Part shown: positions 45,640 through 54,225 of the stretch, one piece after another
How positions within the stretch are numbered: the stretch's first letter is position 1
Layout of the letters: every line of letters begins with the position of its first letter
Source of the DNA: Chryseobacterium contaminans
GTDB lineage: Bacteria; Bacteroidota; Bacteroidia; Flavobacteriales; Weeksellaceae
Direction of reading: 5' to 3'
DNA: 62,499 nucleotides
NCBI RefSeq assembly: GCF_001684955.1
Contig: NZ_MAYF01000057.1
Span: 1 to 62,499, forward strand
Position numbers and translations under genes: made by a program
Notes under the pieces: generated by a model
What the model was told of the DNA's origin: nothing
The model's database searches: none
Seen by the model: only the letters and a program-made list of their open reading frames with translations

Positions 45640-47295
45640 ATGAAAACAAAAATCAAACTCCTTCCTCTATTGGTGTTCTGTTTCTTCCTTTCATTCGGAC
45701 AATCTCTATCGGACCGCAGTGCTCCCAAAAATGACCTGATCTATGTATGTTTTTCAAAAGGAATTTCTTCAGAAAAAGATGCACTCAGCAAAAATCCGGA
45801 ACTGGAAAGATTTACCAGAGAAAATGGAATTTCATTCACTTATGATCTGGGTTTCAACAATGAAAAAATTAATGAAATGATTGCCAGCAGCAAACGAAAC
45901 GGAAACTCCGGCGAATCTGTTCTAAAGCTGAAAAGAATATTTAGAGCCAGTGTTCCTGTACAGGACGGTGATTCTTTTCAAAGAGTTACCCAAACTCTTG
46001 AAAAATTTCCTGAAATAGAGTATGTTTCCGTAATGAGCAGTACACCGGTTGAGCCACCTTTGGTTAATATGTTTGTAGCAACTCCCGATCTGGAAAGTGT
46101 GCAGACTTATCTTAATGACAACCCTGGAATTAATGCAAAATATGCCTGGTCAAGAGGGATTACCGGACAAAACATCCGTATCCGTGATGTTGAATATGGT
46201 TTCTATAAAACACACGAAATGTTAGCCAATCAGAATTCTATTCAATTGGAACCAGGCTATTCTCCCAATTCAGGATTAGCCAATAATAATTACAGAGATC
46301 ACGGTACAGCCGTGGTAAGTATTTTAGGGTCTGTAAAAGATAATATCGGGCTTACCGGTGCTGTTTATAGCGCTTCAGAGATCAAAGGATACATGGAATG
46401 GACGACTGTTGGATATAACAGAGCAGCAGCAGTAAGCAGATCCATCAATGCCTCACAGGCCGGAGATATTATTTTATATGAAATGCAAACCGGTGGAAAA
46501 GACGGTCAATATTGCCCTGCTGAATACGACAGTGTGATCTGGGACCTTACAAAAGCTGCTACAGATTCAGGAATTATCATCATCGCTGCGGCAGGAAACG
46601 GCAACCAGGATCTTGATGATCCTTTTTATGCAACTTACAGAGCCAGAGGAAACAGTGGTGCAATTATCGTAGGTGCGGGAACACCCAATACTACTCATTC
46701 AAAACAAAGCTTCAGTACGTATGGAAGCAGAGTGGATGTACAGGGATGGGGAAGCAGTGTTCTAGCTGCAGGATATGGATCATATGCAAAGTATGATAAT
46801 GATAATAACAGGACCTATAATTATTTCAGCGGAACAAGTTCGGCCACCCCAACTGTAGCTTCTGCAGCAGTACTGATCCAGTCTTTTTACCGCCAGACTA
46901 CAGGGCAGAATTTAACTCCGGCTGCAATGAGAAATCTTTTGGTCTCTACAGGAATTCCACAGGGAGGTACTGATGTGAATAAAAAAATCGGTCCGCTTCC
47001 GAATGTGAGAAATGCTATTTTACAGCTTGAAGGTAAATCTACAATTTCTGCTAAAGCGTTACCGGCACTTGAGGTGAAAGTTTACCCAAATCCGTCCAAT
47101 AATTATATTGCTATTCAAAATACTGAAAATAAAAAAATGGATATTGAAGTTATCAATATGAATGGAAGATCTGTAATAAAAGCCGGTGTTTCTTCAGACG
47201 AAAAAATTAATATTTCGGACCTTCCGGTTGGTCAGTATATCATCAATATCAATGAAGGATCAAGAAGGGTTGTGGAGAAATTCACCAAGCTATAG
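45640..47295 (+). CDS. Secreted S8 (subtilisin-like) serine peptidase with T9SS sorting domain
   Basis: A 551-residue protein with signal peptide (MKTKIKLLPLLVFCFFLSFG). The catalytic triad is Asp183 in RDVEYG, His221 in RDHGTAV and Ser in GTSSATPTVA (around residue 410), with AAAGNG as the oxyanion Asn box. The C terminus is a T9SS type A domain (VKVYPNPSNNYIAIQN...GQYIININEGSRRVVEKF), so it leaves through SprA. The ATG at 45640 is preferred over an upstream frame that adds 24 unlikely residues. It is flanked by direct repeats of the neighbouring lipoprotein gene. Confidence 0.93.
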   Translation: MKTKIKLLPLLVFCFFLSFGQSLSDRSAPKNDLIYVCFSKGISSEKDALSKNPELERFTRENGISFTYDLGFNNEKINEMIASSKRNGNSGESVLKLKRIFRASVPVQDGDSFQRVTQTLEKFPEIEYVSVMSSTPVEPPLVNMFVATPDLESVQTYLNDNPGINAKYAWSRGITGQNIRIRDVEYGFYKTHEMLANQNSIQLEPGYSPNSGLANNNYRDHGTAVVSILGSVKDNIGLTGAVYSASEIKGYMEWTTVGYNRAAAVSRSINASQAGDIILYEMQTGGKDGQYCPAEYDSVIWDLTKAATDSGIIIIAAAGNGNQDLDDPFYATYRARGNSGAIIVGAGTPNTTHSKQSFSTYGSRVDVQGWGSSVLAAGYGSYAKYDNDNNRTYNYFSGTSSATPTVASAAVLIQSFYRQTTGQNLTPAAMRNLLVSTGIPQGGTDVNKKIGPLPNVRNAILQLEGKSTISAKALPALEVKVYPNPSNNYIAIQNTENKKMDIEVINMNGRSVIKAGVSSDEKINISDLPVGQYIININEGSRRVVEKFTKL

Positions 47296-47303
47296 AATAA
47301 ACA

Positions 47304-47335
47304 AAAACTCCTTTCAGCAAATGAAAGGAGTTTTT
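47304..47335. terminator. Terminator between subtilase and lipoprotein genes
   Basis: AAAACTCCTTTC...GAAAGGAGTTTT hairpin with T and A runs, serving both converging genes. Its position matches that of the hairpin at 45104-45138 beside the pseudogene. Confidence 0.85.
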
Positions 47336-47353
47336 ATTTTAAGTTTTATAAAT

Positions 47354-47866
47354 TTATTTTGCAGGAACGCTGCTGAAATTAAGAGCTACTTTAATATTCA
47401 TATCTGAAGAAGTCTGATTTTTCAATTCATAAACTGTTCTTACAGTAAGCCCGGAGCTTTTTACAATATTGTCAAGGAATCCTGTATCATTCAGATCCAA
47501 ACTCATACTTGATGAATTGGTAGAGATATTGGAGCGGGATGCTATTAACCTCTCCCCTGTTCCGCTTGATGAAACATAGATCTTAATAGTTTTAAACGCA
47601 CTCAAATTGCCTCCTGAAGGAGATGCAACAGAAATTTTTGCATCAGAGATTCTTACGTCTTTAATCAGGGCATTATTATTACCTCCAAACCAGGTTTGTA
47701 CATTGGTAGCCGTTGCTGTGGAAGAAACTTCTTTATCAGCCGGTACTCCGGTGGAAACTAAAACATTCGTTGTATAGGGAAATGTATTCTGAACCAGCGA
47801 TTGTACGGTTCCGCAACTTACAAGTACAGCTGAAGCGGCCATTGCTGTTAGAACGATATTTTTCAT
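47354..47866 (-). CDS. Hypothetical lipoprotein (intact parent of the pseudogene)
   Basis: A 170-residue protein with a lipobox (VLVSCG, acceptor Cys18) and a Ser/Thr/Asn-rich beta-type mature part. I recognise no catalytic motif. It converges with the subtilase gene. A 3' half-copy lies at 45158-45424. Function unknown; envelope lipoprotein. Confidence 0.78.
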   Translation of the reverse strand: MKNIVLTAMAASAVLVSCGTVQSLVQNTFPYTTNVLVSTGVPADKEVSSTATATNVQTWFGGNNNALIKDVRISDAKISVASPSGGNLSAFKTIKIYVSSSGTGERLIASRSNISTNSSSMSLDLNDTGFLDNIVKSSGLTVRTVYELKNQTSSDMNIKVALNFSSVPAK

Positions 47867-47927
47867 AATTTATAAATTTAAATTTTCAGATTTTAATTTG
47901 CAGAAACTGTACCAAATTGATTTACTA

Positions 47928-48467
47928 TTACTCAATACTTACTGTAAAGTGCCCTTTCGTATTTCCTGATGCCATATTGCTTTTCCCGATAATCAGCCAT
48001 ACTTCTCCATTTTCAGGAATCTTATAGGAAAGTTCTCTGCCAAAAGGCCCATCATAGTCTCCATTAGGAAGTTTTATCTGATTGAATCTGATATTAAAAT
48101 CTGTCTCTTTAGTTGAAATCTTTGCTTTGATATCAGACTTCTCAAAATTGGTAAGCTTTAAAACCAGTTCCTGACCATCATTTTTGAATTCTTCTCCTAT
48201 CGTAAAAGGAAGCTGGGAAGCATCTGCTGTTCTTACAATCTGCCCTTCCTTTTCATTTCTCATTACGCCTTTACGCAAAACTTCTTTAGTAGCAGAGGCA
48301 TTGTTAATAATTGAATCTTTCTTTTTCAGTGCAACAGAATCTGTTTTATAGACAGAATCCGGCATTTCTGTTACAATAGCCGAATCCTTTTGAGATACAT
48401 CTGTTACAGCAGGATCTTTTTTACATGAAATAATAATCAAAGGAATTAACAATAAGCTTTTTTTCAT
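47928..48467 (-). CDS. Hypothetical lipoprotein
   Basis: A 179-residue protein with a short lipoprotein signal (MKKSLLLIPLIIISCKKD; Cys15). A Lys/Asp/Ser-rich linker to about residue 70 is followed by a compact C-terminal domain (GQIVRTADASQLPFTIGEEF...). No known family recognised. It is upstream of and co-directional with the gene at 47354, with a 61-bp gap. Confidence 0.72.
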   Translation of the reverse strand: MKKSLLLIPLIIISCKKDPAVTDVSQKDSAIVTEMPDSVYKTDSVALKKKDSIINNASATKEVLRKGVMRNEKEGQIVRTADASQLPFTIGEEFKNDGQELVLKLTNFEKSDIKAKISTKETDFNIRFNQIKLPNGDYDGPFGRELSYKIPENGEVWLIIGKSNMASGNTKGHFTVSIE

Positions 48468-48480
48468 AATAATTAATTTT

Positions 48481-48600
48481 GAGGAAGTGAAAAAGATGGA
48501 AGCCGGAGGCTGGGAGATGGAAGTTCTTGTAGTTTTCCATATTTATAAAAGCCTTGTTTCATCAAAAGTTATCAATGCTAAACTTCCATTTTCAACATCA
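48481..48600. repeat. Possible dispersed repeat with ATGGAAGTT/AACTTCCAT arms
   Basis: It contains GGAAGCCGGAGGCTGGGAG followed by ATGGAAGTT (48517-48525) and, 55 nt later, AACTTCCAT (48581-48589). From memory, such 'gaagccggaggctggaagatggaagt' blocks occur repeatedly between genes in Chryseobacterium; only one copy is in the window. Confidence 0.35.
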
Positions 48601-48648
48601 TCCTGGTTAATCAGTCCTTTTTAAATGCTAAAATTGTTCCAACTCTTT

Positions 48649-49335
48649 TTAATAATCTATATTTTCAGACCGCACATGCTTTTCATTGTTATTTCTAATC
48701 AGTTTAAAAGTGAAATACATAAAATTGAGCATAATTCCCATTAAAAGGGTAACGCCCCAGGTTTTTGTATATTCCAGAGGATAGATGAACCGTACTACAA
48801 TATCATTGAATAACCCAAAAGGATTGTTCAGAATATCCCAGCTATTCCATCTCAGGAATCTCCCCAGATACACTCCGAAACTGCTCATAAAAAGAAAGAG
48901 GACCACAATTCCATTAATAGTTCTTTCATTACTATAACCAGACAGAAGTTTTTCAATATCAATAAGACTTAAAAAGCCACAGATCAGCCCAGTCCATGCA
49001 TAGGAAAGGATTACAATCAGATCATACCAGATAGGAATTGTATTTCTTACTTTTAAATGGAAAAGATCAGTCAGGATGTAAGGTGAATTGGGAAAAAATA
49101 AAATCCAGACAATCATAATCATGGCTATGGATAATTTACTTTTAATATGGAATGCCATAATAATACTGCTCAGCCATAAAGGAACCCAGGCCAGAAACAG
49201 ATTCCAGTTCAAGAAAAAAAACACTTTTGTTTCAGTGATATAATATCTGAAAAGAGAAAGACTGATACAAAATAAGGTCATGAATACCAATAATATATTC
49301 ATTTTAAATCTTGGAGATTCCATCAACTTTTTCAT
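48649..49335 (-). CDS. DUF1361 membrane protein
   Basis: A 228-residue protein with about six hydrophobic helices. The FFPNSPYILTDLFHLKVR block is the DUF1361 hallmark and is followed by PIWYDLIVILSYAWTGL. Function unknown. It starts 15 nt after the DUF4173-type gene and is last in a leftward run of membrane protein genes beginning near 53 kb. Confidence 0.85.
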   Translation of the reverse strand: MKKLMESPRFKMNILLVFMTLFCISLSLFRYYITETKVFFFLNWNLFLAWVPLWLSSIIMAFHIKSKLSIAMIMIVWILFFPNSPYILTDLFHLKVRNTIPIWYDLIVILSYAWTGLICGFLSLIDIEKLLSGYSNERTINGIVVLFLFMSSFGVYLGRFLRWNSWDILNNPFGLFNDIVVRFIYPLEYTKTWGVTLLMGIMLNFMYFTFKLIRNNNEKHVRSENIDY

Positions 49336-49350
49336 GGTGTTTCCTTATTA

Positions 49351-50721
49351 TTATTTGATAGTTTGGTAATAGATAATCTTTGAAAGGAAAGTTTTTGACT
49401 TTTCTGCTTTAATTTTATTCTGAAGATCTCTTTTAAGCTTTTGATCGTTCTTTTCATCTGCATATTTCATCAAACTTTTCTCACTAAAATTAATTGAGCC
49501 AAAATGATAATTAACAGCAAAATCTTTACGTTTCATATTCTGTGAAGTAATAAAACCTCCCCAGTTGATATAGCTGCATATCAGAATTGTTCCATAAAAG
49601 TACCACACCATGCTATTGAACAGGAAGGCATTTCTTTTCTGTCTTTGAATTTTAATAAAAGTTAAACCAAGGCCCACGAGAGATAAAATAAGGAAAGCAA
49701 AAACACCCAATCTTTTGTATGTAAAGGCATAGCTGACAATATATTCATAGTTTTTGGCGGCTGCAGACAGGATAAGAACAGCATTCAAAACAATCCACAC
49801 TTTAGCTAAAATTTTCAGCAACTTTGCTTTTGGATCAAAATTAAATCCTGATTTAAAGTAAAACATAATTACCAGAATTGCCATAATAATAGACATTATA
49901 ACAGCATTGACACGCTCATGGGTTTCTTCCGAAAGCTGAACAGGTGTTTTTGAGACTTCATAAAACTGTTCATAATTGTAAGTAATTATGAAAAAGACCA
50001 GCAAAATATTCAGGCAAAAGAAAGATACTATTCCACTCATTCTTTCAGCATCCAGATCAAGGAATGAATAAGTTGCTTTAGGTTCCTGAGCATTTTTCTG
50101 GAAGTCGTTATCCAAATAGTAATGATTTTTGTAAATCAGTTTTTCAATGGCATAATTCCAAAAATTGAATGCGATAAAAAATCCTAAAATAGAGAGACAG
50201 AAAATCTGCCAGAGATTGAGATCCAATTCATACTCTGTGAAAAGAGCGGCAAAATGGTCGCTCCCAACTGCATAAATTCCAAAGAAAGCGGAGATAAGAA
50301 TGAATGGAATGAGTACAAAAGCCATAATCTTCTGCCACATTCCCGGAACATTTCTCTGAGGCAGCCATTTATCAAACATAAAAATCCTGCAAATTGAGGT
50401 AAGAACATTTGTTATAAAAACAGGAATCAGAAAGAGTATCTTCATTTTCCTGTTCCTTGATTTATAGGCCAGCAAAAGAAGTGAAGTTGCTACTGCCAGA
50501 AATGATGGGAAATCTCCATACCATGCAAATGCAATCCCAGAGAGGATGCTTGTCACTGTAAGGATATAAAATGTTCTGGTTTTATTTCTTTCAGGAGTTT
50601 TGAAGAAATTCAGAATGGTGTAAATGATTCCAAGGATTCCAAGATTCAGCCCCATATCCTGATCATAAAAAAGGCCTACAAACAGAGCGGTTGTGAGAAA
50701 TATATAGTGATGTGTTTTCAT
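49351..50721 (-). CDS. DUF4173/DUF4153-type polytopic membrane protein
   Basis: A 456-residue protein with about eleven hydrophobic helices. The central SDHFAALFTEYELDL and LYKRLGVFAFLILSLVGL-like blocks fit the DUF4173/DUF4153 group of unknown function. The neighbours are small membrane proteins, a Coq4-like protein and DUF1361, all leftward. No catalytic residues can be named. Confidence 0.75.
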   Translation of the reverse strand: MKTHHYIFLTTALFVGLFYDQDMGLNLGILGIIYTILNFFKTPERNKTRTFYILTVTSILSGIAFAWYGDFPSFLAVATSLLLLAYKSRNRKMKILFLIPVFITNVLTSICRIFMFDKWLPQRNVPGMWQKIMAFVLIPFILISAFFGIYAVGSDHFAALFTEYELDLNLWQIFCLSILGFFIAFNFWNYAIEKLIYKNHYYLDNDFQKNAQEPKATYSFLDLDAERMSGIVSFFCLNILLVFFIITYNYEQFYEVSKTPVQLSEETHERVNAVIMSIIMAILVIMFYFKSGFNFDPKAKLLKILAKVWIVLNAVLILSAAAKNYEYIVSYAFTYKRLGVFAFLILSLVGLGLTFIKIQRQKRNAFLFNSMVWYFYGTILICSYINWGGFITSQNMKRKDFAVNYHFGSINFSEKSLMKYADEKNDQKLKRDLQNKIKAEKSKTFLSKIIYYQTIK

Positions 50722-50745
50722 AAAGCATTAAGTTTAAAAGTTGAG

Positions 50746-51039
50746 TTAATAAAAATTGAAAATGACCAGAAGATAGAGTATAGCAATAGGAATATTGGCC
50801 AATAAAAGGAGAACTGAGTTTCCTGAGTCTTTTCTTTCGGAAATATCCGTCAAGAAAACGAGCAATTCACATACAAGCACTGTTACATTCACAAGTATTG
50901 CAAAGATGACATACATAAATCCATAAATCAGTAAAAGATCATTTCCGGTAATAAGAAATAATAAGAACAGAAATGTTCCCACACCCAATGAAATAAGAAA
51001 AGTATATTTCCCGGCAGTACTGAATTTTATATTTTCCAT
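50746..51039 (-). CDS. Small membrane protein, paralogue family member C
   Basis: A 97-residue protein with about four short hydrophobic segments. The ending LLANIPIAILYLLVI matches the ends of the proteins at 51550 and 51859 (IINIPFAILYAII; SINIPIAILYTVI). It is the most divergent of the three. Function unknown. Confidence 0.72.
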   Translation of the reverse strand: MENIKFSTAGKYTFLISLGVGTFLFLLFLITGNDLLLIYGFMYVIFAILVNVTVLVCELLVFLTDISERKDSGNSVLLLLANIPIAILYLLVIFNFY

Positions 51040-51050
51040 ATTCGTAATTT

Positions 51051-51536
51051 TTAATGTAAAACAACCGGTTCTTTCTGCTGGATAAAGTCTTTCAGGTGTT
51101 CAAAGTTTTGCCATAATAATCCTTCAAAGTCCCACTCATAAAAAGCTCTCATATTCTGCCCTTTGCGGTATGCGTTAAGGTAGGTTTTCATATATTCCGG
51201 AAGGATGAGAGTACCTAATACGATTGCTGCCAAAAGATGGGCATTAAGTTTCCCGTTTCCCAGCAGAAGATATTGCATCGCAATTTCATCTTCGAAATTG
51301 GTTCCAAAATCGGTAATCAGGTGATGGACATCGTGGTTTTCCATTTTGGGAATCATTGAAAACCCGTGCTTATGGTAGAATTCCCCCAGTTTTCTTCCCA
51401 GCGAATCTTCCCTGAACTCCAACAGCTGTCTTTCATTGAACTGCCACTGTCTTTTTTTCTTTTTAAAGTATTTCCTGTAGAGCTTTTGAGTTTTATTGTA
51501 CACAAAAAGCAGAAACTGAACGCGTATTTTTTTCAT
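51051..51536 (-). CDS. Coq4-like protein
   Basis: About 161 residues. The HDxxH motif NHDVHHLITDFGTNFEDE (His68, Asp69, His72, Glu84) has the spacing of the Coq4 zinc site, which in yeast supports coenzyme Q biosynthesis. Flavobacteria make menaquinone, so the bacterial role is unclear. The ATG at 51536 (MKKIRVQF) is preferred over 51560. It lies between members of the small membrane protein family. Confidence 0.75.
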   Translation of the reverse strand: MKKIRVQFLLFVYNKTQKLYRKYFKKKKRQWQFNERQLLEFREDSLGRKLGEFYHKHGFSMIPKMENHDVHHLITDFGTNFEDEIAMQYLLLGNGKLNAHLLAAIVLGTLILPEYMKTYLNAYRKGQNMRAFYEWDFEGLLWQNFEHLKDFIQQKEPVVLH

Positions 51537-51549
51537 AGTGCTATGTATT

Positions 51550-51846
51550 TTAAAAAACAAGATCCCATCCTATGATGGCATAAAGAATAGCAAAGGGTAT
51601 ATTAATGATAAGATATCCTGCTGACTGAAAACAAGGTTTACGTTTCTTCTTATTGGTCAATCCATACAGCATGAGACCTGCTAAAAGAAGGAGGTTAAAA
51701 ACTGCACCGTAAGTAACCAGCAAAAAACCTACGTCTGCAAAGTTGAAATCTTTAGTTAAAACATACCCAAAAAGGCAGATGTTTCCTGTAAGGAAAAACA
51801 CTCCAAATACAGCTTTTCCTAAGTTTAAAATATTTCTTTCTGACAT
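51550..51846 (-). CDS. Small membrane protein, paralogue family member B
   Basis: A 98-residue protein with four hydrophobic segments. It is clearly paralogous to the next gene at 51859: both have NLGKxxFGVFFxxG near the start, a T(K/R)D turn and the NIPFAILYxIIG ending. Function unknown. Tandem position suggests duplication. Confidence 0.78.
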   Translation of the reverse strand: MSERNILNLGKAVFGVFFLTGNICLFGYVLTKDFNFADVGFLLVTYGAVFNLLLLAGLMLYGLTNKKKRKPCFQSAGYLIINIPFAILYAIIGWDLVF

Positions 51847-51858
51847 TGTTTGAATAGT

Positions 51859-52155
51859 TTAATTAAATAATTTGCTACCTATTACAGTATATAGAATTGC
51901 AATGGGAATATTGATTGAGAGTATACCAATAGCCTTTAAACAGTTTAAAAATTTCGGACGATATACTATACCGTAAATCAAAAAAGATAATACACACAAC
52001 AGATTTGCCGGCACTCCGAAATAAATCAGCATATAGCCTGCCCCAGCAAATACTTCATCTCTGGTTATTACTCCTCCTAAAAGGAAGATTGTTCCCAGTA
52101 TAAAAAATACTCCAAATATGGATTTTCCAAGGTTGATGATTTCATTGTTTTTCAT
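51859..52155 (-). CDS. Small membrane protein, paralogue family member A
   Basis: A 98-residue protein with four hydrophobic segments and the shared NLGKSIFGVFF start and NIPIAILYTVIG end. It begins 13 nt after the phosphoesterase stop, so it shares that transcript. Function unknown. Confidence 0.78.
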   Translation of the reverse strand: MKNNEIINLGKSIFGVFFILGTIFLLGGVITRDEVFAGAGYMLIYFGVPANLLCVLSFLIYGIVYRPKFLNCLKAIGILSINIPIAILYTVIGSKLFN

Positions 52156-52168
52156 TTAATTAATTTTT

Positions 52169-53014
52169 TTAAGCTTGAGTTAAAGTAAAGACAGTGATTT
52201 CCGGACGTACCATAAATCTTATTTGAAAAGAATGCCCGAGGGCACGATTGACATATAACATTCTTCCATCTTTCAGATCAATCTCTCCGGATATATATTG
52301 TTTATTTTTTACAGGAAGTATGGGTGTTATCACTCCCGGAATTCTGCATTGCCCTCCATGAGTGTGCCCACTCAGAATCCAGCCTTGATATCCGTTCCAT
52401 ATATCAAGATCACAAGCATCGGGGTTGTGACAAAGCACAATATTGGCCTTTGAGGGATCATATTCTTCCATCACTTTTGAAGGCCGAAAGTGAGTGGACC
52501 ATAAATCTTCAAATCCAATAAAATTTAAACCATGACTTTCCTCCTGGCTATTCCTGAGCATTTTAATTCCTAAACTGCTGAGTGTATTGCATACTCTTTC
52601 CGAACATTCAGTATCATTCCAGTTTTCTCCGTAGTCATGGTTTCCTAAAATCCCAAAGGTTGCAGAAGCACCCAGAACACAGTTTTGCATTACTTTTTTT
52701 AAATCTTCTTGCTCCTGGGGAATTCCATGATTAACGAAATCTCCTGTGTAGACTACAAAATCCGGTTTATATTGTTTGGCTTTTTGAAAAGAATCAATTA
52801 AAAAATTCCAGTCGAACCTAGCTCCTACATGTAAATCGGAAATCTGCATCAGTATTTTCCCATCCAGAGCTTTAGGTAAGTTTTTCACAGGAAGTTTTCT
52901 TTGGACAAATTCAACCCAAAATGGTTCTACCTGCCAGGAATATAATCCTGGAAAAGCAGCTAAAACTGAAATTTGTAAAATCTTTTTTAAAAATGTTTTT
53001 CTATCCATTTTCAT
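52169..53014 (-). CDS. Calcineurin-like metallophosphoesterase (YaeI/YkuE-like)
   Basis: A 281-residue protein with a hydrophobic N-terminal segment (a possible Tat-less signal or anchor). All metal-site blocks are visible: DLHVG, GDFVNHG, GNHD, CHNPD and GHTHGGQ. Enzymes of this YkuE/YaeI-like group are thought to act on phospholipid or nucleotide phosphodiesters. It starts the leftward run of membrane-related genes. Confidence 0.9.
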   Translation of the reverse strand: MKMDRKTFLKKILQISVLAAFPGLYSWQVEPFWVEFVQRKLPVKNLPKALDGKILMQISDLHVGARFDWNFLIDSFQKAKQYKPDFVVYTGDFVNHGIPQEQEDLKKVMQNCVLGASATFGILGNHDYGENWNDTECSERVCNTLSSLGIKMLRNSQEESHGLNFIGFEDLWSTHFRPSKVMEEYDPSKANIVLCHNPDACDLDIWNGYQGWILSGHTHGGQCRIPGVITPILPVKNKQYISGEIDLKDGRMLYVNRALGHSFQIRFMVRPEITVFTLTQA

Positions 53015-53070
53015 TTGTTTTAAAACAAAGAACTTTGAATTACAAAGTTAAAATTCAAAAAAATATAAGA

Positions 53071-53361
53071 CTAGCGTCCCAATAGTTTTTCAAGAGCATC
53101 CAAATGATCTGTAAAAGCCTGTCTTCCACTTTGGGTAACGCGGTAAGAAGTTTTAGGCTTCTTCCCTACAAACTCTTTTTTCACCTCAATGTATCCTACT
53201 TTTTCAAGGGCATTGCTGTGGCTGGCAAGATTTCCGTCCGTAATTTCCAACAATCCCTTCATTTCAGAGAAATCAACCCAGTCGTTTACCATAAGAACGG
53301 ACATAATACCCAGTCTTACACGACTTTCAAATTCTTTATTGAGTTGACTAATTTTGATCAT
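53071..53361 (-). CDS. Winged-helix transcriptional regulator (HTH_34-like)
   Basis: A 96-residue winged-helix protein. The recognition region (FSEMKGLLEITDGNLASHSNALEKVGYIEVKK) and wing (KTSYRVTQSGRQAF) match the short PF13601-type regulators of Bacteroidota. It follows the membrane protein gene at 53436, a pairing often seen for this family, and may control that operon. Confidence 0.88.
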   Translation of the reverse strand: MIKISQLNKEFESRVRLGIMSVLMVNDWVDFSEMKGLLEITDGNLASHSNALEKVGYIEVKKEFVGKKPKTSYRVTQSGRQAFTDHLDALEKLLGR

Positions 53362-53435
53362 AATAGGTAATAGGCTGCAGCTATCAGGTCGCTGCCTGTA
53401 AAGAATAGCACCTAAGGAACTGCAAATTTAAGTTT

Positions 53436-54053
53436 TTATTTATACTTTTTATGCATGATAAGTCCATAAACTATATGCAAAACGCCAAAGCCAACAGCCC
53501 AGAAAAACAATCCCCAGCCCAGAAAGAACAGAGAAAATAATCCGAGGATAACTTCACAGTATCCAAGATATTTAACGTCTGGCAAAGTGTATCTTTCGGC
53601 ACTTATTAAACCTAACCCATAGAAGACTAAAGTGGTAGGGGCAACCCAAACTACCAAATGATGTTCAATAAGGGCAGCACAAAAGATTCCACCAGCGGCT
53701 AAAGGGACTGCAAAGGTAGTTAAAAGTCGCTTTGTAGTGGCATCCCAGATCTTTAATCCTTTCTTTTTACTTTTATTGGCCGTAAAGATATATCCGCTGG
53801 AAACAGCAATCACCAGAACGATTAATCCAGTAATAATTAACTCCTGAACCAATTCCGGCGTAAAGCTAAGCCTTCCTCCATTAATGTATTCCATTTTTTT
53901 ACTTTCCATGGCAAAATAGGCATAACCGGCACCTAAAAGTGCTACTATACCTGCCACAACTCCTGAGAGGCCGCTCAAAGAAATAAATCTGGAAGACCGC
54001 TCCATCATGGAACGGATATGAGACAAATCTTCGTGATAATTTTTCTTATCCAT
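53436..54053 (-). CDS. Hypothetical membrane protein paired with a winged-helix regulator
   Basis: A 205-residue protein with about six hydrophobic helices (for example LSGVVAGIVALLGAGYAYFAM and LFSLFFLGWGLFFWAVGFGV) and a charged N terminus (HEDLSHIRSMMERSSRFI). It resembles the regulator-linked membrane proteins next to HTH_34 genes. No function can be assigned. The regulator gene follows after 74 bp. Confidence 0.75.
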   Translation of the reverse strand: MDKKNYHEDLSHIRSMMERSSRFISLSGLSGVVAGIVALLGAGYAYFAMESKKMEYINGGRLSFTPELVQELIITGLIVLVIAVSSGYIFTANKSKKKGLKIWDATTKRLLTTFAVPLAAGGIFCAALIEHHLVVWVAPTTLVFYGLGLISAERYTLPDVKYLGYCEVILGLFSLFFLGWGLFFWAVGFGVLHIVYGLIMHKKYK

Positions 54054-54174
54054 AAAAAGAACTTTGAATTACAAAGTTATAATTTATTTTGAATTTGCAA
54101 AAATATTTTTATTAAATGTTATAAATCTATTACTATTTCTCTCTTAATAGTAGACTTTATCAATTCCAATAAAC

Positions 54175-54204
54175 AAAAAAACCGCTGAAATAATCAACGG
54201 TTTG
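54175..54204 (-). terminator. Terminator of the enoyl-CoA hydratase gene
   Basis: AAACCG...CGGTTT hairpin with an inner TGA/TCA extension, followed leftward by seven T residues, 22 nt after the stop at 54226. Confidence 0.7.
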
Positions 54205-54225
54205 GTATTTTGTATGGAATAAAAG

